64,000 nt of DNA from Pseudomonas oryzihabitans (lineage in GTDB: Bacteria > Pseudomonadota > Gammaproteobacteria > Pseudomonadales > Pseudomonadaceae), in assembly GCF_001518815.1 (NCBI RefSeq), contig NZ_CP013987.1:2502501-2566500 (forward strand), given 5' to 3'. Position 1 is the first letter of the stretch; every line of letters begins with the position of its first letter. Position numbers and translations under genes: made by a program. Below the pieces are notes generated by a model, which saw only the letters and a list, made by a program, of their open reading frames with translations, made no database searches and was not told where the DNA came from. This document shows, piece after piece, positions 26,997-37,791 of the stretch.

Positions 26997-28703
26997 TCAA
27001 TCCTCGCGATAACGACGCAGGCGCAGGGCCTTGCCCGCCACGCGGGTGTCCTTGAGCTTGGTCAGCAGACGCTCCAGGTTTTCCTCGGGCAGCTCCACCA
27101 GGCTGAAGGAGTCACGGATCTGGATGCGGCCGATGGCCTCGCGATCCATGCCGCCTTCGTTGATGATGGCACCCAGCAGGTTCTTGGCAGCAACGCCATC
27201 GCGCGCGCCCAGGGCGGTGCGGCAGCGGACGCGGCCTTCCGGCAGGGGCTGCATCGGACGACGCTCACCACGATCGGGACGCTCGCCGCGCTCGCCGCCA
27301 CGATCAGGGCGTTCGCCACGCTCGCTGCGCTCGCCACGGGGACGCTCGCCACGGCCGGCGCCGGGGGTCAGCGGCTGCTCACGGCGCACCGACTCCAGGT
27401 CCAGGGCACGGCCGCTGGTCAGCTTGGCCAGCAGCGCCGCCGCCAGGGTGGAAGGATCACACTGCAGACGCTCGCACAGCTCCTGACGCAGCGCGCCGTG
27501 GGTGGCGTCGGCATCGGCCAGCAGCGAACCCACGCCATCGGCCAGACGGGAGATACGAGCTTCCAGCACGGCTTCGGCGTCGGGCAGACGGATCTCGCCA
27601 ACCCGCTGACCGGTCACGCGCTCGATGACCTGCAGCATGCGACGCTCGCGCGGGGTGACCAGCAGCAGCGCGCGGCCTTCACGCCCGGCACGACCGGTAC
27701 GGCCGATACGGTGCACGTAGGATTCGGGATCGTAGGGCATGTCCACGTTCAGCACGTGGGTGATGCGCGCCACGTCCAGGCCACGGGCCGCGACGTCGGT
27801 GGCGACCACGATGTCCAGCGAACCGTCCTTGAGGGATTCGATGGTCTTCTCGCGCTGGGCCTGGGGCATGTCACCGTTCAGGGCGCTGACGCGATAGCCC
27901 TGGCGTTCCAGCAGTTCAGCCAGATCCAGGGTCGCCTGCTTGGTCCGCACGAAGGCGATCAGGGCGTCGAAGTTTTCCACTTCCAGCAGGCGCAGCACCG
28001 AGGCCGGCTTCTGGTCGGCATGGACCATCAGGTGCGCCTGCTCGATGCGGGCGACGGTCTGGGTCTTGGCCGCGATGCGGACGTGTTGCGGCTCCTTGAG
28101 GTGACGCTCGGCGATGGCACGGATCGACGGCGGCAGGGTCGCCGAGAACAGTACGGTCTGGCGGGTTTCCGGCATGGCCTCGAAGATGAATTCGAGGTCG
28201 TCCATGAAGCCCAGCTTGAGCATCTCGTCGGCCTCGTCGAGCACCAGACGCTGAACGGTGGCCAGCAGGTTGTCGTCACGGCGCAGGTGGTCGCACAGGC
28301 GGCCGGGGGTAGCGACGAGTACCTGGGCACCCATGCGCAGGGACTTCAACTGCGGCCCCATGGGCGCGCCGCCGTAGAGGGCCACGACCTTCACGCCGGG
28401 CATCTCGGTGGAATAGGTTTCGCAGGCGGTAGCGACCTGCAGGGCCAGTTCACGGGTAGGAACCAGCACCAGAATCTGGGGTTCACGACGGGACGGGTCG
28501 AGCTGCGAGAGCAGCGGCAGAGCAAAGGCTGCGGTCTTACCCGTACCGGTCTGCGCCTGGCCGATCATGTCGTGGCCGGCGAGGATCACCGGAATGGACT
28601 GCGACTGGATGGGCGACGGCTCTTCGTAGCCGACGGCCTTGATGGCGGCGAGGATGGCGGGATTGAGATTGAGCGCAGCGAAATTGCTGATGTCCTGGGT
28701 CAT
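26997..28703 (-). CDS. deaD: DEAD-box RNA helicase DeaD/CsdA
   Basis: 568 residues from MTQDISNFAALNLNPAILAA. Q-motif YEEPSPIQSQSIPVIL, motif I AQTGTGKTAAF, DEAD box VLDEADEMLKLGF, SAT motif LFSATLPP, motif VI HRIGRTGRAGREGRAL. After about 430 comes a low-complexity Arg/Gly/Glu repeat (units like GERPDRGGERGERPDRGERR) and then a DbpA-type RNA-binding domain (RCRTALGARDGVAAKNLLGA). It remodels structured RNA in ribosome assembly and cold adaptation. The start at 28703 is preferred over the 28742 start because family homology begins at MTQD. Confidence 0.93.
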   Translation of the reverse strand: MTQDISNFAALNLNPAILAAIKAVGYEEPSPIQSQSIPVILAGHDMIGQAQTGTGKTAAFALPLLSQLDPSRREPQILVLVPTRELALQVATACETYSTEMPGVKVVALYGGAPMGPQLKSLRMGAQVLVATPGRLCDHLRRDDNLLATVQRLVLDEADEMLKLGFMDDLEFIFEAMPETRQTVLFSATLPPSIRAIAERHLKEPQHVRIAAKTQTVARIEQAHLMVHADQKPASVLRLLEVENFDALIAFVRTKQATLDLAELLERQGYRVSALNGDMPQAQREKTIESLKDGSLDIVVATDVAARGLDVARITHVLNVDMPYDPESYVHRIGRTGRAGREGRALLLVTPRERRMLQVIERVTGQRVGEIRLPDAEAVLEARISRLADGVGSLLADADATHGALRQELCERLQCDPSTLAAALLAKLTSGRALDLESVRREQPLTPGAGRGERPRGERSERGERPDRGGERGERPDRGERRPMQPLPEGRVRCRTALGARDGVAAKNLLGAIINEGGMDREAIGRIQIRDSFSLVELPEENLERLLTKLKDTRVAGKALRLRRYRED

Positions 28704-28984
28704 TGTCTTGCCTCGTGTGCTTCGCAAAGACCCCAAAGCCAAGAGCTGCGCTTATCCGAATGACCGAAGTCGCCCAGGCAGCCAAGGTGTGAGCTTTTTG
28801 CGAAATAGCGGATGAAAGGGGGTGAAGCGTCTAGGATTGTTCGCCGTCGGGCGAACGCACGACCGGCGTGGCCATGGTGGCGGACCGGGAGAATGCAGTT
28901 CCTGAACGGAAGGTCAAAAAGACCGGGGCGAATAATACCCGAACCCTGGACATTTCTCCAGAGAACCTTGGTCTATCTTGATGG

Positions 28985-29734
28985 TCAGGTTGCCGCACGC
29001 AAGTTGTCCAGGTAGGACTCCACATCGAAGCCTATCTGCGGGGTCAACTCCCTTGCGCGCCGCCGCGTCTCGGGCTGGTCCAGCTCCTGTTCCAGACTGG
29101 CCGGCACCAGCAGGATGACATTGCCTTCCACCACCGGGCACTCCCAGTAATGATGGCGGAACAGCCCGCGCAGCAGCGCGGCGCCCAGGGGCTTGCCGTC
29201 GGTGGCGCTCCACTGGTTGATCATCAGCCAGCCGCCGGGATTGAGCTTGGCCTGGCAGTTTTCCAGGAAGCGCCAGGCCAGATGGGCACTGGACGGACCG
29301 ACATCGGTATAGAGATCGACAAAGATCAGATCGGCAGGCGCCGCGCTGTCGAGCAGGTCCAGGGCATCGCCGATGCGGATGGCCAGGCGCGGGTCCTCGT
29401 CGAGGCCCAGATGCTGGCGCGCCAGGCGTGGCACCGCAGGGCGCAGCTCCAGGGCTTCCACCGCCTCCAGGGGCAGCCACTTGAGGCAGGCCTGGGTCAG
29501 GGTGCCGGCGCCCAGCCCGAGAAACAGCGCCCGTCGCGGCTGCGGGTGGCAGAGCGCGCCGAGCAGCATGGCGCGGTTGTAGTCGTATTCCAGCCAGGCG
29601 GGGTCCGCGGTGAAGACGCAGCTCTGCTCCACCTCCTCGCCGAACTCCAGGAAGCGATAGGGCCCCACCTCCACCACCCGGATCCGGCCATGGTCATCGA
29701 CGACCTCTTCCAGCAACACTTCCGTCTCGGCCAT
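28985..29734 (-). CDS. Spermidine synthase-like SAM-binding protein
   Basis: 249 residues from the ATG at 29734; a GTG one codon earlier is possible. A Rossmann fold with motif I ALFLGLGAGTLTQACLKWLP, acidic LELRPAVPRLAR, and DLIFVDLYTD, similar to SpeE-type aminopropyltransferases and related methyltransferases. It is shorter than true spermidine synthase and the polyamine site is not evident (VFTADPAWLEYDYNRAM replaces the usual motif). Stand-alone gene between deaD and the DAHP synthase. Substrate unknown. Confidence 0.75.
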   Translation of the reverse strand: MAETEVLLEEVVDDHGRIRVVEVGPYRFLEFGEEVEQSCVFTADPAWLEYDYNRAMLLGALCHPQPRRALFLGLGAGTLTQACLKWLPLEAVEALELRPAVPRLARQHLGLDEDPRLAIRIGDALDLLDSAAPADLIFVDLYTDVGPSSAHLAWRFLENCQAKLNPGGWLMINQWSATDGKPLGAALLRGLFRHHYWECPVVEGNVILLVPASLEQELDQPETRRRARELTPQIGFDVESYLDNLRAAT

Positions 29735-29847
29735 CACCGCCCTCCTCTATAGGCGCCCATGGTAGCTGCGATGGGCACTGTCTATCGAGCGTTACACCCT
29801 TCATCGGTTAGTATGAAAGGCTTCATCGAACCACCGCAGAGAGAGCC

Positions 29848-31193
<1,346 letters not shown>

Positions 31194-31227
31194 GTCGAGG
31201 TCGGGAGGTCGCCTGCGCGGCGACCTC

Positions 31228-32427
31228 CTAGTGCCGCGCCAGTGCCTCCTGCAGCAGGCTGGCCGGACCATGCAGCGCTACCTCCGCCAGGCCCAGCCAG
31301 TCCGCCAGCGCACGCAACTGTCCTGCCAAGGCATCGCAGCCCTCGTCATCCAGCCCCGCCGGCTCCAGGTGCACGGCATGCACCGCCAGCCGTGAGGCCG
31401 CTCGCTCAGCCCGTAGATCCACTCGCGCCGCCAGGCGTTCGTGATAGAGAAAGGGCAACACGTAGTAGCCATAGACCCGCTTGGGCGCAGGTGTATAGAT
31501 CTCCAGTCGATAGCGGAAACCAAATAACTGCTCGGTACGTTCACGCTCCCAGACCAGGGAGTCGAAGGGCGACAGCAGCGCCGCGGCGCTTACCGGCCGC
31601 CCGGGGCTTGGAGTGTTCGCGACATAGGCGAGCTTCGCCCAGCCCTGTACCTGAATAGGCCGCAAGCCGCCCTCCTCCTGCAATTCGGCGATGCCCTGAC
31701 GGGCCTCGGCCGGACTTAATCGAAAATAGTCACGCAGCTGGACCTCGGTCGCTACGCCCAGGGCTCTGGCGCTGCGCAGCAGCAGTGCCCGGCGCGCCGC
31801 CTCCGGTGTCGGCGCAGGCGCGGCAAGGGTCGCCGCCGGCAGGACCCGCTCCGGCAGGTCATAGAGCCGCTCGAAGCCCCGCCGCCCAGCCACCGTGACC
31901 TCGCCGGCGGCAAACAGCCACTCCAGCGCCAGCTTGCCCGGGCTCCAATCCCACCAGGGACCGGCCTGATCGACCCGCTTCGCCAGGCTGCCGGCGCCCA
32001 GGGCGCCGCGCTGCACCACCGCCTCCAGGGTCTGGGCCACCAGCTGCGGCTGCTCGGCCGCGAAACGCGCCAGCTGCCGATAGATGCCGATGCCCTGACG
32101 GGCCAGCTCACGGCGCCAGCGCAATTCGGCCCAGACCTCCGCAGGCACCAGGGAGGCTTCATGGGCCCAGCATTCATAGAGCTGTCGCGCCCTGCCCGAG
32201 CCCCAGGCCAGGGCGTCGAAGTCGGCAAGGTCATAGCGTCCCAGGCGACTGAACAGCGGCAGATAGTGCGAGCGGACCAGGGCATTGACCGAGTCGATCT
32301 GCAGCACGTTGAGGCGTGCACCCTGGCGGTACAGGGCGGCCAGGCCGGCGCCGCCCTTGGGTTGGCTACCGAAACCCTGGGCACGCAAGGCCAGGCGCCG
32401 GGCCTCGCGCAGGGAAAGGCTATCCAT
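31228..32427 (-). CDS. YcaQ-type DNA glycosylase (winged-helix, HTH_42 family)
   Basis: 399 residues. Family landmarks: RRLALRAQGF near the start, the catalytic Q-hydrophobic-D motif in NVLQIDSVNALVRSHYLPLFSRLG (about 39-43), HEASLVP, then winged-helix modules and a C-terminal SPFDSLVWERERTEQLFGF block. YcaQ-like enzymes unhook interstrand cross-links and alkylated bases; QxD marks the housekeeping branch as opposed to the QxQ self-resistance branch. The gene is convergent with the DAHP synthase gene and separate from DUF1127 by 33 bp. Confidence 0.85.
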   Translation of the reverse strand: MDSLSLREARRLALRAQGFGSQPKGGAGLAALYRQGARLNVLQIDSVNALVRSHYLPLFSRLGRYDLADFDALAWGSGRARQLYECWAHEASLVPAEVWAELRWRRELARQGIGIYRQLARFAAEQPQLVAQTLEAVVQRGALGAGSLAKRVDQAGPWWDWSPGKLALEWLFAAGEVTVAGRRGFERLYDLPERVLPAATLAAPAPTPEAARRALLLRSARALGVATEVQLRDYFRLSPAEARQGIAELQEEGGLRPIQVQGWAKLAYVANTPSPGRPVSAAALLSPFDSLVWERERTEQLFGFRYRLEIYTPAPKRVYGYYVLPFLYHERLAARVDLRAERAASRLAVHAVHLEPAGLDDEGCDALAGQLRALADWLGLAEVALHGPASLLQEALARH

Positions 32428-32460
32428 CCGAGCTCCTGCTTAAAGAGGTGATCCTCCACC

Positions 32461-32712
32461 CTAGCAGGATTGGCGGTCGCCCTCCTCTGCAGGCTGCTGC
32501 CAGAACGGCTTGTCGGCCTCCTGCCAGGCATCAGCGCGGCTCAGACCCAGGTCGTGCAGTGCGCCTTCATCCAGCCGATAGAGGGCCCGGCGCTGACGGG
32601 AGACCTGCACTGCCCGCTGCAGCCAGACCAGGATCCGACGCAAACGAAACCTGACGTCCGGAAACTCACGGACGCGAGTGGACGAATGACTGTGGTGAGC
32701 GAGCTGAGCCAT
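32461..32712 (-). CDS. DUF1127 domain protein
   Basis: 83 residues from MAQLAHHSHSSTRVREF. The C-terminal half is the DUF1127 module: WLQRAVQVSRQRRALYRLDE then LHDLGLSRADAWQEADKPFW. Such Arg-rich small proteins are stress- or phosphate-related and bind RNA in some species; the role here is unknown. It is divergent from a LysR gene 100 bp away, a pairing common in pseudomonads that suggests the LysR protein controls it. Confidence 0.88.
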   Translation of the reverse strand: MAQLAHHSHSSTRVREFPDVRFRLRRILVWLQRAVQVSRQRRALYRLDEGALHDLGLSRADAWQEADKPFWQQPAEEGDRQSC

Positions 32713-32812
32713 GGTGAATCTCCTTTTCCAAGGGTATGGCTCAGGTCTGAAAGCCCGGATAACATCAATCCAACGAATCCTTCTGATGTAACCCATTCAT
32801 CTGGTTGATGCC

Positions 32813-33664
32813 ATGAATTATCCGAGCATAGAGACCGATCTGCTGCGTACCTTTGTCGCTATTGCCGATCAGGGCGGCTTCACCCGTGCGGCCGAAGTGG
32901 TCAACCGTACGCAGTCCGCAGTGAGCATGCAGATGCGCAAGCTGGAAGACGACCTGCTGCAGCGCCGGCTGTTCGAGCGAGATGGGCGCTAGGTACGGCT
33001 GACGGCGGAAGGCCAGATTCTGCTGGGCTATGCCCGGCGAATCCTCAAGTTGCACGGCGAAGTCATGACGACCCTGCGTGCGCCGCACATGGTGGGTACG
33101 GTGCGCATCGGCACGCCGGACGACTATGTCATGAGGTTCATCCCAGGGATTCTCGCAGGCTTCGCCAAGGCCTACCCGCTGGTGCAGGTGGACGTGCACT
33201 GCGAGCCCAGCGCCGGCCTACTGCAGCGCCAGGACCTGGATCTGACCATCGTTACCCGCGAGCCTGGCAACGAGATCGGGCTGCCGCTGCGCCGGGAGCG
33301 CTTCATCTGGGCCGAGGCGCCCGGCTTCGATGTCCATCAGCGTGACCCGCTGCCCCTGGCCATGTTCAATACCTCGTGCTTTCTCAGCGAATGGGCCCGG
33401 CGTGCGCTGGACACTCGTGAACGCGGCTATCGCCTGGCCTACAGCAGCCCGAGCCTGGCGGCGCTGCTGGGCATCGTCAAGGCGGGCCTGGCGGTCACCG
33501 CGCAACTGGAAAGCCTGCTGCCCAATGAGCTGCGGCGGCTGAGCGAAGCCGATGGCATGCCGGACCTGCCCGCCTGCTCCATCGAACTGCTGCGCAATCC
33601 CCGCAGCGCCTCGCCGATCATCGACACCCTCGCCGAGCACATCGCCGAAGGCTTTCGGCAATAG
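32813..33664 (+). pseudogene. LysR-family regulator with a premature amber codon
   Basis: From ATG at 32813 the frame gives a normal LysR helix-turn-helix (LLRTFVAIADQGGFTRAAEV, then TQSAVSMQMRKLEDDLL) and reaches FERDGR, where TAG stands at 32990-32992 (codon 60). Homologues usually have a residue such as Gln or Arg before VRLTAEGQ, which follows here in the same frame; CAG to TAG is a single change. The rest of the frame is intact to TAG at 33664, with the effector domain well preserved. This suggests a recent nonsense mutation, a sequencing error, or suppression. Confidence 0.85.
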
Positions 33665-34414
33665 TCAGCGCAGCGCCAGCAGCACCGCACACAGCAGCAG
33701 GAAACCGCAGAACAGCAGGCGTAGCAGCCGCTCGGGAAGCTGGTGGGCCAGGCGCACGCCCCAGCTCACACTGAGCAGCCCACCCACCGCCAGCGGGATG
33801 CCCACGTGCCAATCCACCTCGCCGTGCCAGGCGTAGCTGGCCAGGGTGACACCCGTGGTGGGCAGCGCCATGGCCAGGGACATGCCCTGGGCCGCGACCT
33901 GGGTCATGCCCATGACGCCGGCCAGGATCGGGGTGGCGATGACCGCGCCGCCCACGCCGAACAGGCCACCGACCAGACCAGCCACCAACCCCAGCACGCC
34001 GAGGCCCAGCCGGCTGGGCGCGGTCAAGGGCGGCTGACCGCGGCGATAGAGCTGCCAGAGGTTGTAGAGGACCAGCAGCAGCAGGAAGCCCACGAAGCCG
34101 TGACGCATCGAGCGGGCGTCCAGGGATACCGCCAGCACGGTGCCTACCAGTGCCGAGACCATGCCCGCGCCCGCCAGCAAGGCGGCGCGACGCCAGTCGA
34201 TACGATTGCGCTGGTTGTACTTGTAGACCGACAGCAGCACGTTGGGCACCACCATCACCAGGGCGGTGCCCTGGGCCAGTTGCTGGTCGAGGCCGAACAG
34301 CAGGGCCAGCACCGGAATGGCGATCAACCCACCGCCGATGCCGAACAGGCCACCCACCACGCCCAGCACCGCGCCGAGGACGACATCGATCAAAAGCTCA
34401 GGCAGCAATTCCAC
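33665..34414 (-). CDS. TauE/SafE family sulfite/anion exporter
   Basis: 249 residues, eight predicted helices in two similar halves. Both halves carry the glycine-rich family motif: GVVGGLFGIGGGLIAIPVLA (about 18-37) and GLVGGLFGVGGAVIATPILA (about 138-157). The family exports sulfite, sulfoacetate or related anions; no specific substrate can be assigned. The gene's stop lies one base after the LysR pseudogene end, so the two converge. Confidence 0.9.
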   Translation of the reverse strand: MELLPELLIDVVLGAVLGVVGGLFGIGGGLIAIPVLALLFGLDQQLAQGTALVMVVPNVLLSVYKYNQRNRIDWRRAALLAGAGMVSALVGTVLAVSLDARSMRHGFVGFLLLLVLYNLWQLYRRGQPPLTAPSRLGLGVLGLVAGLVGGLFGVGGAVIATPILAGVMGMTQVAAQGMSLAMALPTTGVTLASYAWHGEVDWHVGIPLAVGGLLSVSWGVRLAHQLPERLLRLLFCGFLLLCAVLLALR

Positions 34415-34485
34415 AGCAGCACTATCCAGGGATGAATGGGTACGGAGAGGTCAGCCGGGCGCTACGACACCGGCGCCCAGACAGC

Positions 34486-34511
34486 AAAAAGCCCGGCGAG
34501 CCGGGCTTTTT
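34486..34511 (-). terminator. Intrinsic terminator after efp
   Basis: AAAAAGCCCGG-CGAG-CCGGGCTTTTT: a GC stem with A and T tracts on both sides, 15 bp downstream of the efp stop codon on the minus strand. Confidence 0.92.
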
Positions 34512-34526
34512 ATCGAGACGCCTGGT

Positions 34527-35093
34527 TTAGACCTTGGCGCGCGACTTGTACTCGTTGGTACGGGTGTCGATCTCGATGTGATCACCGATATCGCAGAACT
34601 CGGATACCTTCAGCTCGTAGCCGTTGTTCAGGCGAGCGGTCTTCATGACCTTGCCCGAGGTATCGCCGCGAACGGCCGGCTCGGTGTAGGCGATCTGGCG
34701 CACGATGGTGGTCGGCAGCTCGATGGAGATGACGCGATCGTTGTAGAACACAGCTTCACAGACGTCGGTCATGCCGTCTTCGATGAAGGCCAGGGCTTCG
34801 CCCAGGTCGTCCTTCTCGACTTCGTACTGGTTGTAGTCGGCGTCGACGAAGACGTACAGGGGATCGGCGAAGTAGGAATAGGTCACTTCCTTGCGATCCA
34901 GGATGACCGGCTCGAGCTTGTCGTCGGCACGGAAGACGGTCTCGGTCGCGCTGCCGGAGAGCAGGCTCTTCAGCTTCATCTTGACCACTGCAGCGTTACG
35001 GCCGGACTTGTTGTAGTCAGCTTTCTGGATGACCCAGGGAGCGTTGTCGATCATGGCCACTTGGCCGGCACGGAACTCTTGTGCGGTTTTCAT
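34527..35093 (-). CDS. efp: Translation elongation factor P
   Basis: 188 residues from [20 protein letters not shown], full length for EF-P. Arg32 lies in the domain I loop [10 protein letters not shown], the residue rhamnosylated by EarP in pseudomonads. Domains II and III are complete and the end EYKSRAKV is normal. EF-P relieves ribosome stalling at polyproline. There is no stop codon between earP and this gene, so its ATG lies inside a longer open frame. A weak Shine-Dalgarno-like GGAT precedes the ATG by about 7 nt, so independent initiation is plausible and probably necessary. Confidence 0.95.
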   Translation of the reverse strand: MKTAQEFRAGQVAMIDNAPWVIQKADYNKSGRNAAVVKMKLKSLLSGSATETVFRADDKLEPVILDRKEVTYSYFADPLYVFVDADYNQYEVEKDDLGEALAFIEDGMTDVCEAVFYNDRVISIELPTTIVRQIAYTEPAVRGDTSGKVMKTARLNNGYELKVSEFCDIGDHIEIDTRTNEYKSRAKV

Positions 35094-36269
35094 GCGGTTA
35101 TCCGTATGGATGGAAGAACGGGATTTCGAGGCGCCATATGATAGCCAATCTGAGTGGAAATGCACCAGGCTGGCAGCAAGATCGCTGTGAGAAGCCATCC
35201 GATCGCTCCAATCACGCGCCAGCAGACGCCACGCCGCCCCTTGCGCCTCCAGGGCTGACCAGGCTGCGGCCAGGTCACCGCGGCCGTTCCAGGCCAGCCA
35301 GAAGGCGGTGACCGCCGCTGCCAGTTCAGGCGAGGCGGCCTCGGTATAGCGCCCGAGAAAGGCCTCCAGTTTGACGAAGTGCGCGTCCTCCTCCTGCGGA
35401 TAGATGTGCCAGACGAAGGGGTGCGCGGCCCACTGCGCACGAACGAAGGAGTCCTCACCGCGAATGGCGTTGAAATCGCAACACCAGAGCAGTCGGTCGT
35501 AGGCCTGCTGGGAAACGAAGGGCAGTACCTGCACCCGTAACGCGCCCCGGTGATGGCTATCACCGGCCTTGAGCCAGTCGACCCCCAGCCAGGCGGCGAC
35601 GTTGGCCAGTACCCGGCCCTCGGGCACCAGCAGACAGGTGGGCTGGGTTGCCGCGCTGAGGGCATCGAGCCAGTCGATCAGTGCGGGATTCTCGTAGGCG
35701 AACAGCGAGAACAGCCGCTCGCCCGCTTGACGCTGGACGCCCAGGCCGGCGAGATAGGCCGCCGCGGCCGCAGGATCGGCGACGAAGCCGTCGCGCTCGC
35801 CGAGCAGTCCGCGCTCACGCAACAGCCCGCCCACCTTGGGAGTGAAGCCGGGAAAGAAGAAATACTTGTTGAGTCCGGTGGGCTGCAGCGAAGGCAAGCC
35901 GTGGCAGCCTTCGATCCACTCCTCGGCGCTCAGGTACTCCAGATTGAGCCATAGCGGGCGCTCGTTGCGGCGCGCCATGGCCGTGACGAAACCTTCCGGC
36001 AACTGACAGGCGAAGGCTTCCACCACCACGTCACCGGATTCGGCGTCGGCCCAGTCGGGACGCCATAACCGGACTTCCACCCCCCGGTGCCATTGCTGTT
36101 CGGCGGCTCTGTCCACGCCGGGCTGGATGCGCGCCAGGGGATAGAGGTCGTCGATCCAGAGGCGGACCTGCTGGTCGTGTTCGGCCACCAACTGATGGGC
36201 CAGGCGCCAAGTGATGCCTGCGTCGCCATAGTTGTCCACCACCGTGCAGAAGATGTCCCAGGCTGCCAT
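34527..36269 (-). CDS. earP: EF-P arginine rhamnosyltransferase EarP, in frame with EF-P
   Basis: The frame starting [20 protein letters not shown] is EarP (DUF2331): dTDP-rhamnose and EF-P binding elements [26 protein letters not shown]-like segment, [39 protein letters not shown], and [15 protein letters not shown] are all present up to about residue 378 ([10 protein letters not shown]). The frame then passes through a 16-residue linker to the EF-P methionine and ends at the EF-P stop, giving 580 codons. EarP is normally a separate protein of about 376 residues, so its own stop seems lost. A CTA TCA or later codon may have replaced it. Confidence 0.85.
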   Translation of the reverse strand: MAAWDIFCTVVDNYGDAGITWRLAHQLVAEHDQQVRLWIDDLYPLARIQPGVDRAAEQQWHRGVEVRLWRPDWADAESGDVVVEAFACQLPEGFVTAMARRNERPLWLNLEYLSAEEWIEGCHGLPSLQPTGLNKYFFFPGFTPKVGGLLRERGLLGERDGFVADPAAAAAYLAGLGVQRQAGERLFSLFAYENPALIDWLDALSAATQPTCLLVPEGRVLANVAAWLGVDWLKAGDSHHRGALRVQVLPFVSQQAYDRLLWCCDFNAIRGEDSFVRAQWAAHPFVWHIYPQEEDAHFVKLEAFLGRYTEAASPELAAAVTAFWLAWNGRGDLAAAWSALEAQGAAWRLLARDWSDRMASHSDLAASLVHFHSDWLSYGASKSRSSIHTDNRMKTAQEFRAGQVAMIDNAPWVIQKADYNKSGRNAAVVKMKLKSLLSGSATETVFRADDKLEPVILDRKEVTYSYFADPLYVFVDADYNQYEVEKDDLGEALAFIEDGMTDVCEAVFYNDRVISIELPTTIVRQIAYTEPAVRGDTSGKVMKTARLNNGYELKVSEFCDIGDHIEIDTRTNEYKSRAKV

Positions 36270-36407
36270 GCCTTACCTCTAAGTCGTTGATATCGAATCG
36301 GGTTCCGCTTCACCAGCGGTGCGATGCGGGACGGCTTCCAGTGAACCCAGTCACATCGCGACCCTGTGCGGGTCGGTAGTATCCGCGCTTTTTCGGACGG
36401 ATTCTCC

Positions 36408-37100
36408 ATGTCGTTGCGCTCTGCCCTGCTGTTCTGTTTGACCCTGGCGTCCCTGAGCGCCCTGGCGACGCCTCAACCGCCCCGTACCTTCAGCGAAGCC
36501 AAGGTGGTCGCAGCCAAGGTCTATGCCAAGCAGGGCGTGGACTTCTACTGCGGTTGCCACTACAGCGGCAAGACCGTGGATCTCAAGAGCTGTGGCTACA
36601 TCCCGCGCAAGAGCGCCCAGCGCGCCAGCCGCATCGAATGGGAACACATCGTCCCCGCCTGGGTGATTGGCCACCAGCGCCAGTGCTGGCAGAAAGGCGG
36701 TCGCAAGAACTGCACGGCCAAGGACCCGGTGTACCAGAAGGCCGAGGCCGACCTCTTCAACCTGGTGCCGGTGGTGGGCGAGGTCAATGGCGACCGCAGC
36801 AATTTCGCCTTTGGCTGGCTGCCGCAAAAGGCGACCCAGTACGGCGCCTGCCAGATGGTGGTGGACTTCAAGGCCAAGACCGCCATGCCGCGCCCGGAGA
36901 TCCGCGGCATGGTCGCCCGTACCTACTTCTACATGAGCGACCGCTACGGCCTGCGCCTGTCCAAGCAGGACCGCCAGCTCTACAGCGCCTGGACCAAGCA
37001 GTACCCGCCCGAGGCCTGGGAGCGCCAGCGCAATCAGCGCCTGGCCTGCATCATGGGCCACGGCAATCCCTACGTCGGTCAGACCAAGGCCTGCAAGTAG
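36408..37100 (+). CDS. endA: Periplasmic endonuclease I
   Basis: 230 residues from MSLRSALLFCLTLASLSALA, a Sec signal peptide. The mature enzyme has CGCHYSGKTVDLKSCGY, the catalytic RIEWEHIVPAWVIGHQRQCW block with His-Asn metal motif, DLFNLVPVVGEVNGDRSN, and a late KQYPPEAWERQRN. Cysteines are likely disulfide bonded. EndA cleaves double-stranded DNA in the periplasm. Divergent from earP by 138 bp. Confidence 0.93.
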   Translation: MSLRSALLFCLTLASLSALATPQPPRTFSEAKVVAAKVYAKQGVDFYCGCHYSGKTVDLKSCGYIPRKSAQRASRIEWEHIVPAWVIGHQRQCWQKGGRKNCTAKDPVYQKAEADLFNLVPVVGEVNGDRSNFAFGWLPQKATQYGACQMVVDFKAKTAMPRPEIRGMVARTYFYMSDRYGLRLSKQDRQLYSAWTKQYPPEAWERQRNQRLACIMGHGNPYVGQTKACK

Positions 37101-37106
37101 CGCGAC

Positions 37107-37715
37107 TCAGGCAGCGCTTGGAATACCGCTGTGGAATCTCATCTCGCGGTCGCTGGAGCTGATCAGCTCCACTTCCAGCGCGCGGACCTCGGCGATCTTG
37201 GCATCGACGTCGTCCCGCTCGCCATAGAGGTAGGCGAGCTTGAGATAGTCCTGAAAATGCCGCGCCTCGGAGGCCAGCAGGCCGCTGTAGAACTTGCCCA
37301 GCTCCTCGTCCAGGTGGGGCGCCACGGCGCCGAAGCGCTCACAGGAGCGACACTCGATGAAGGCCCCGATCACCAGGCTGTCGGTCAGCTTCAGGGGCTC
37401 GTGATTGCGACAGAGCTTGCGTAGGGCGCCGGCGTAACGCGCCGAGCTGACATTGCGGTGCTTGATGCCACGGCGCTTCATGATCTGCAGCACCTGCTCG
37501 AAGTGGCGCAGCTCCTCGCGGGCGATGCGCGACATCTTCCAGGACAGTTCGGCGCGATTGGAATAGGTGAACAGATAGTGGAAGGCGGCGCCGGCGGCCT
37601 TCTTCTCGTTGTTGGCATGGTCCTGCAGCAGCGTCGGCAGATCCTGCAGCGCGGCTTCGACCCAGGCATCCGGCGTACGGCAACCGAGGAATTCGTTCAT
37701 CTCGGGCAAGGACAT
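37107..37715 (-). CDS. miaE: tRNA-(ms2io6A)-hydroxylase MiaE
   Basis: 202 residues from MSLPEMNEFLGCRTPDAWVE; the open frame upstream is unrelated sequence. Diiron ligands fit a ferritin-like fold: ANNEKKAAGAAF, REELRHFEQVLQIM (ExxH), ECRSCERF and EARHFQDYLKLA (ExxH). It hydroxylates the isopentenyl side chain at tRNA position 37 using O2. It is convergent with endA, separated by 6 bp. Confidence 0.93.
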   Translation of the reverse strand: MSLPEMNEFLGCRTPDAWVEAALQDLPTLLQDHANNEKKAAGAAFHYLFTYSNRAELSWKMSRIAREELRHFEQVLQIMKRRGIKHRNVSSARYAGALRKLCRNHEPLKLTDSLVIGAFIECRSCERFGAVAPHLDEELGKFYSGLLASEARHFQDYLKLAYLYGERDDVDAKIAEVRALEVELISSSDREMRFHSGIPSAA

Positions 37716-37791
37716 CAGCGTAATCCCGTGCAAAAGCCGCGCATTATAGAGAAAGGCGCGCGCCTGGGCAGCGCCGCTCGCCTGCCAGCGC

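Noticed and set aside
32990-32992. TAG in the LysR gene read as pyrrolysine or through dedicated recoding
   Set aside because: No sign of pyrrolysine machinery here, and the site is not a catalytic position; nonsense mutation or error is simpler.
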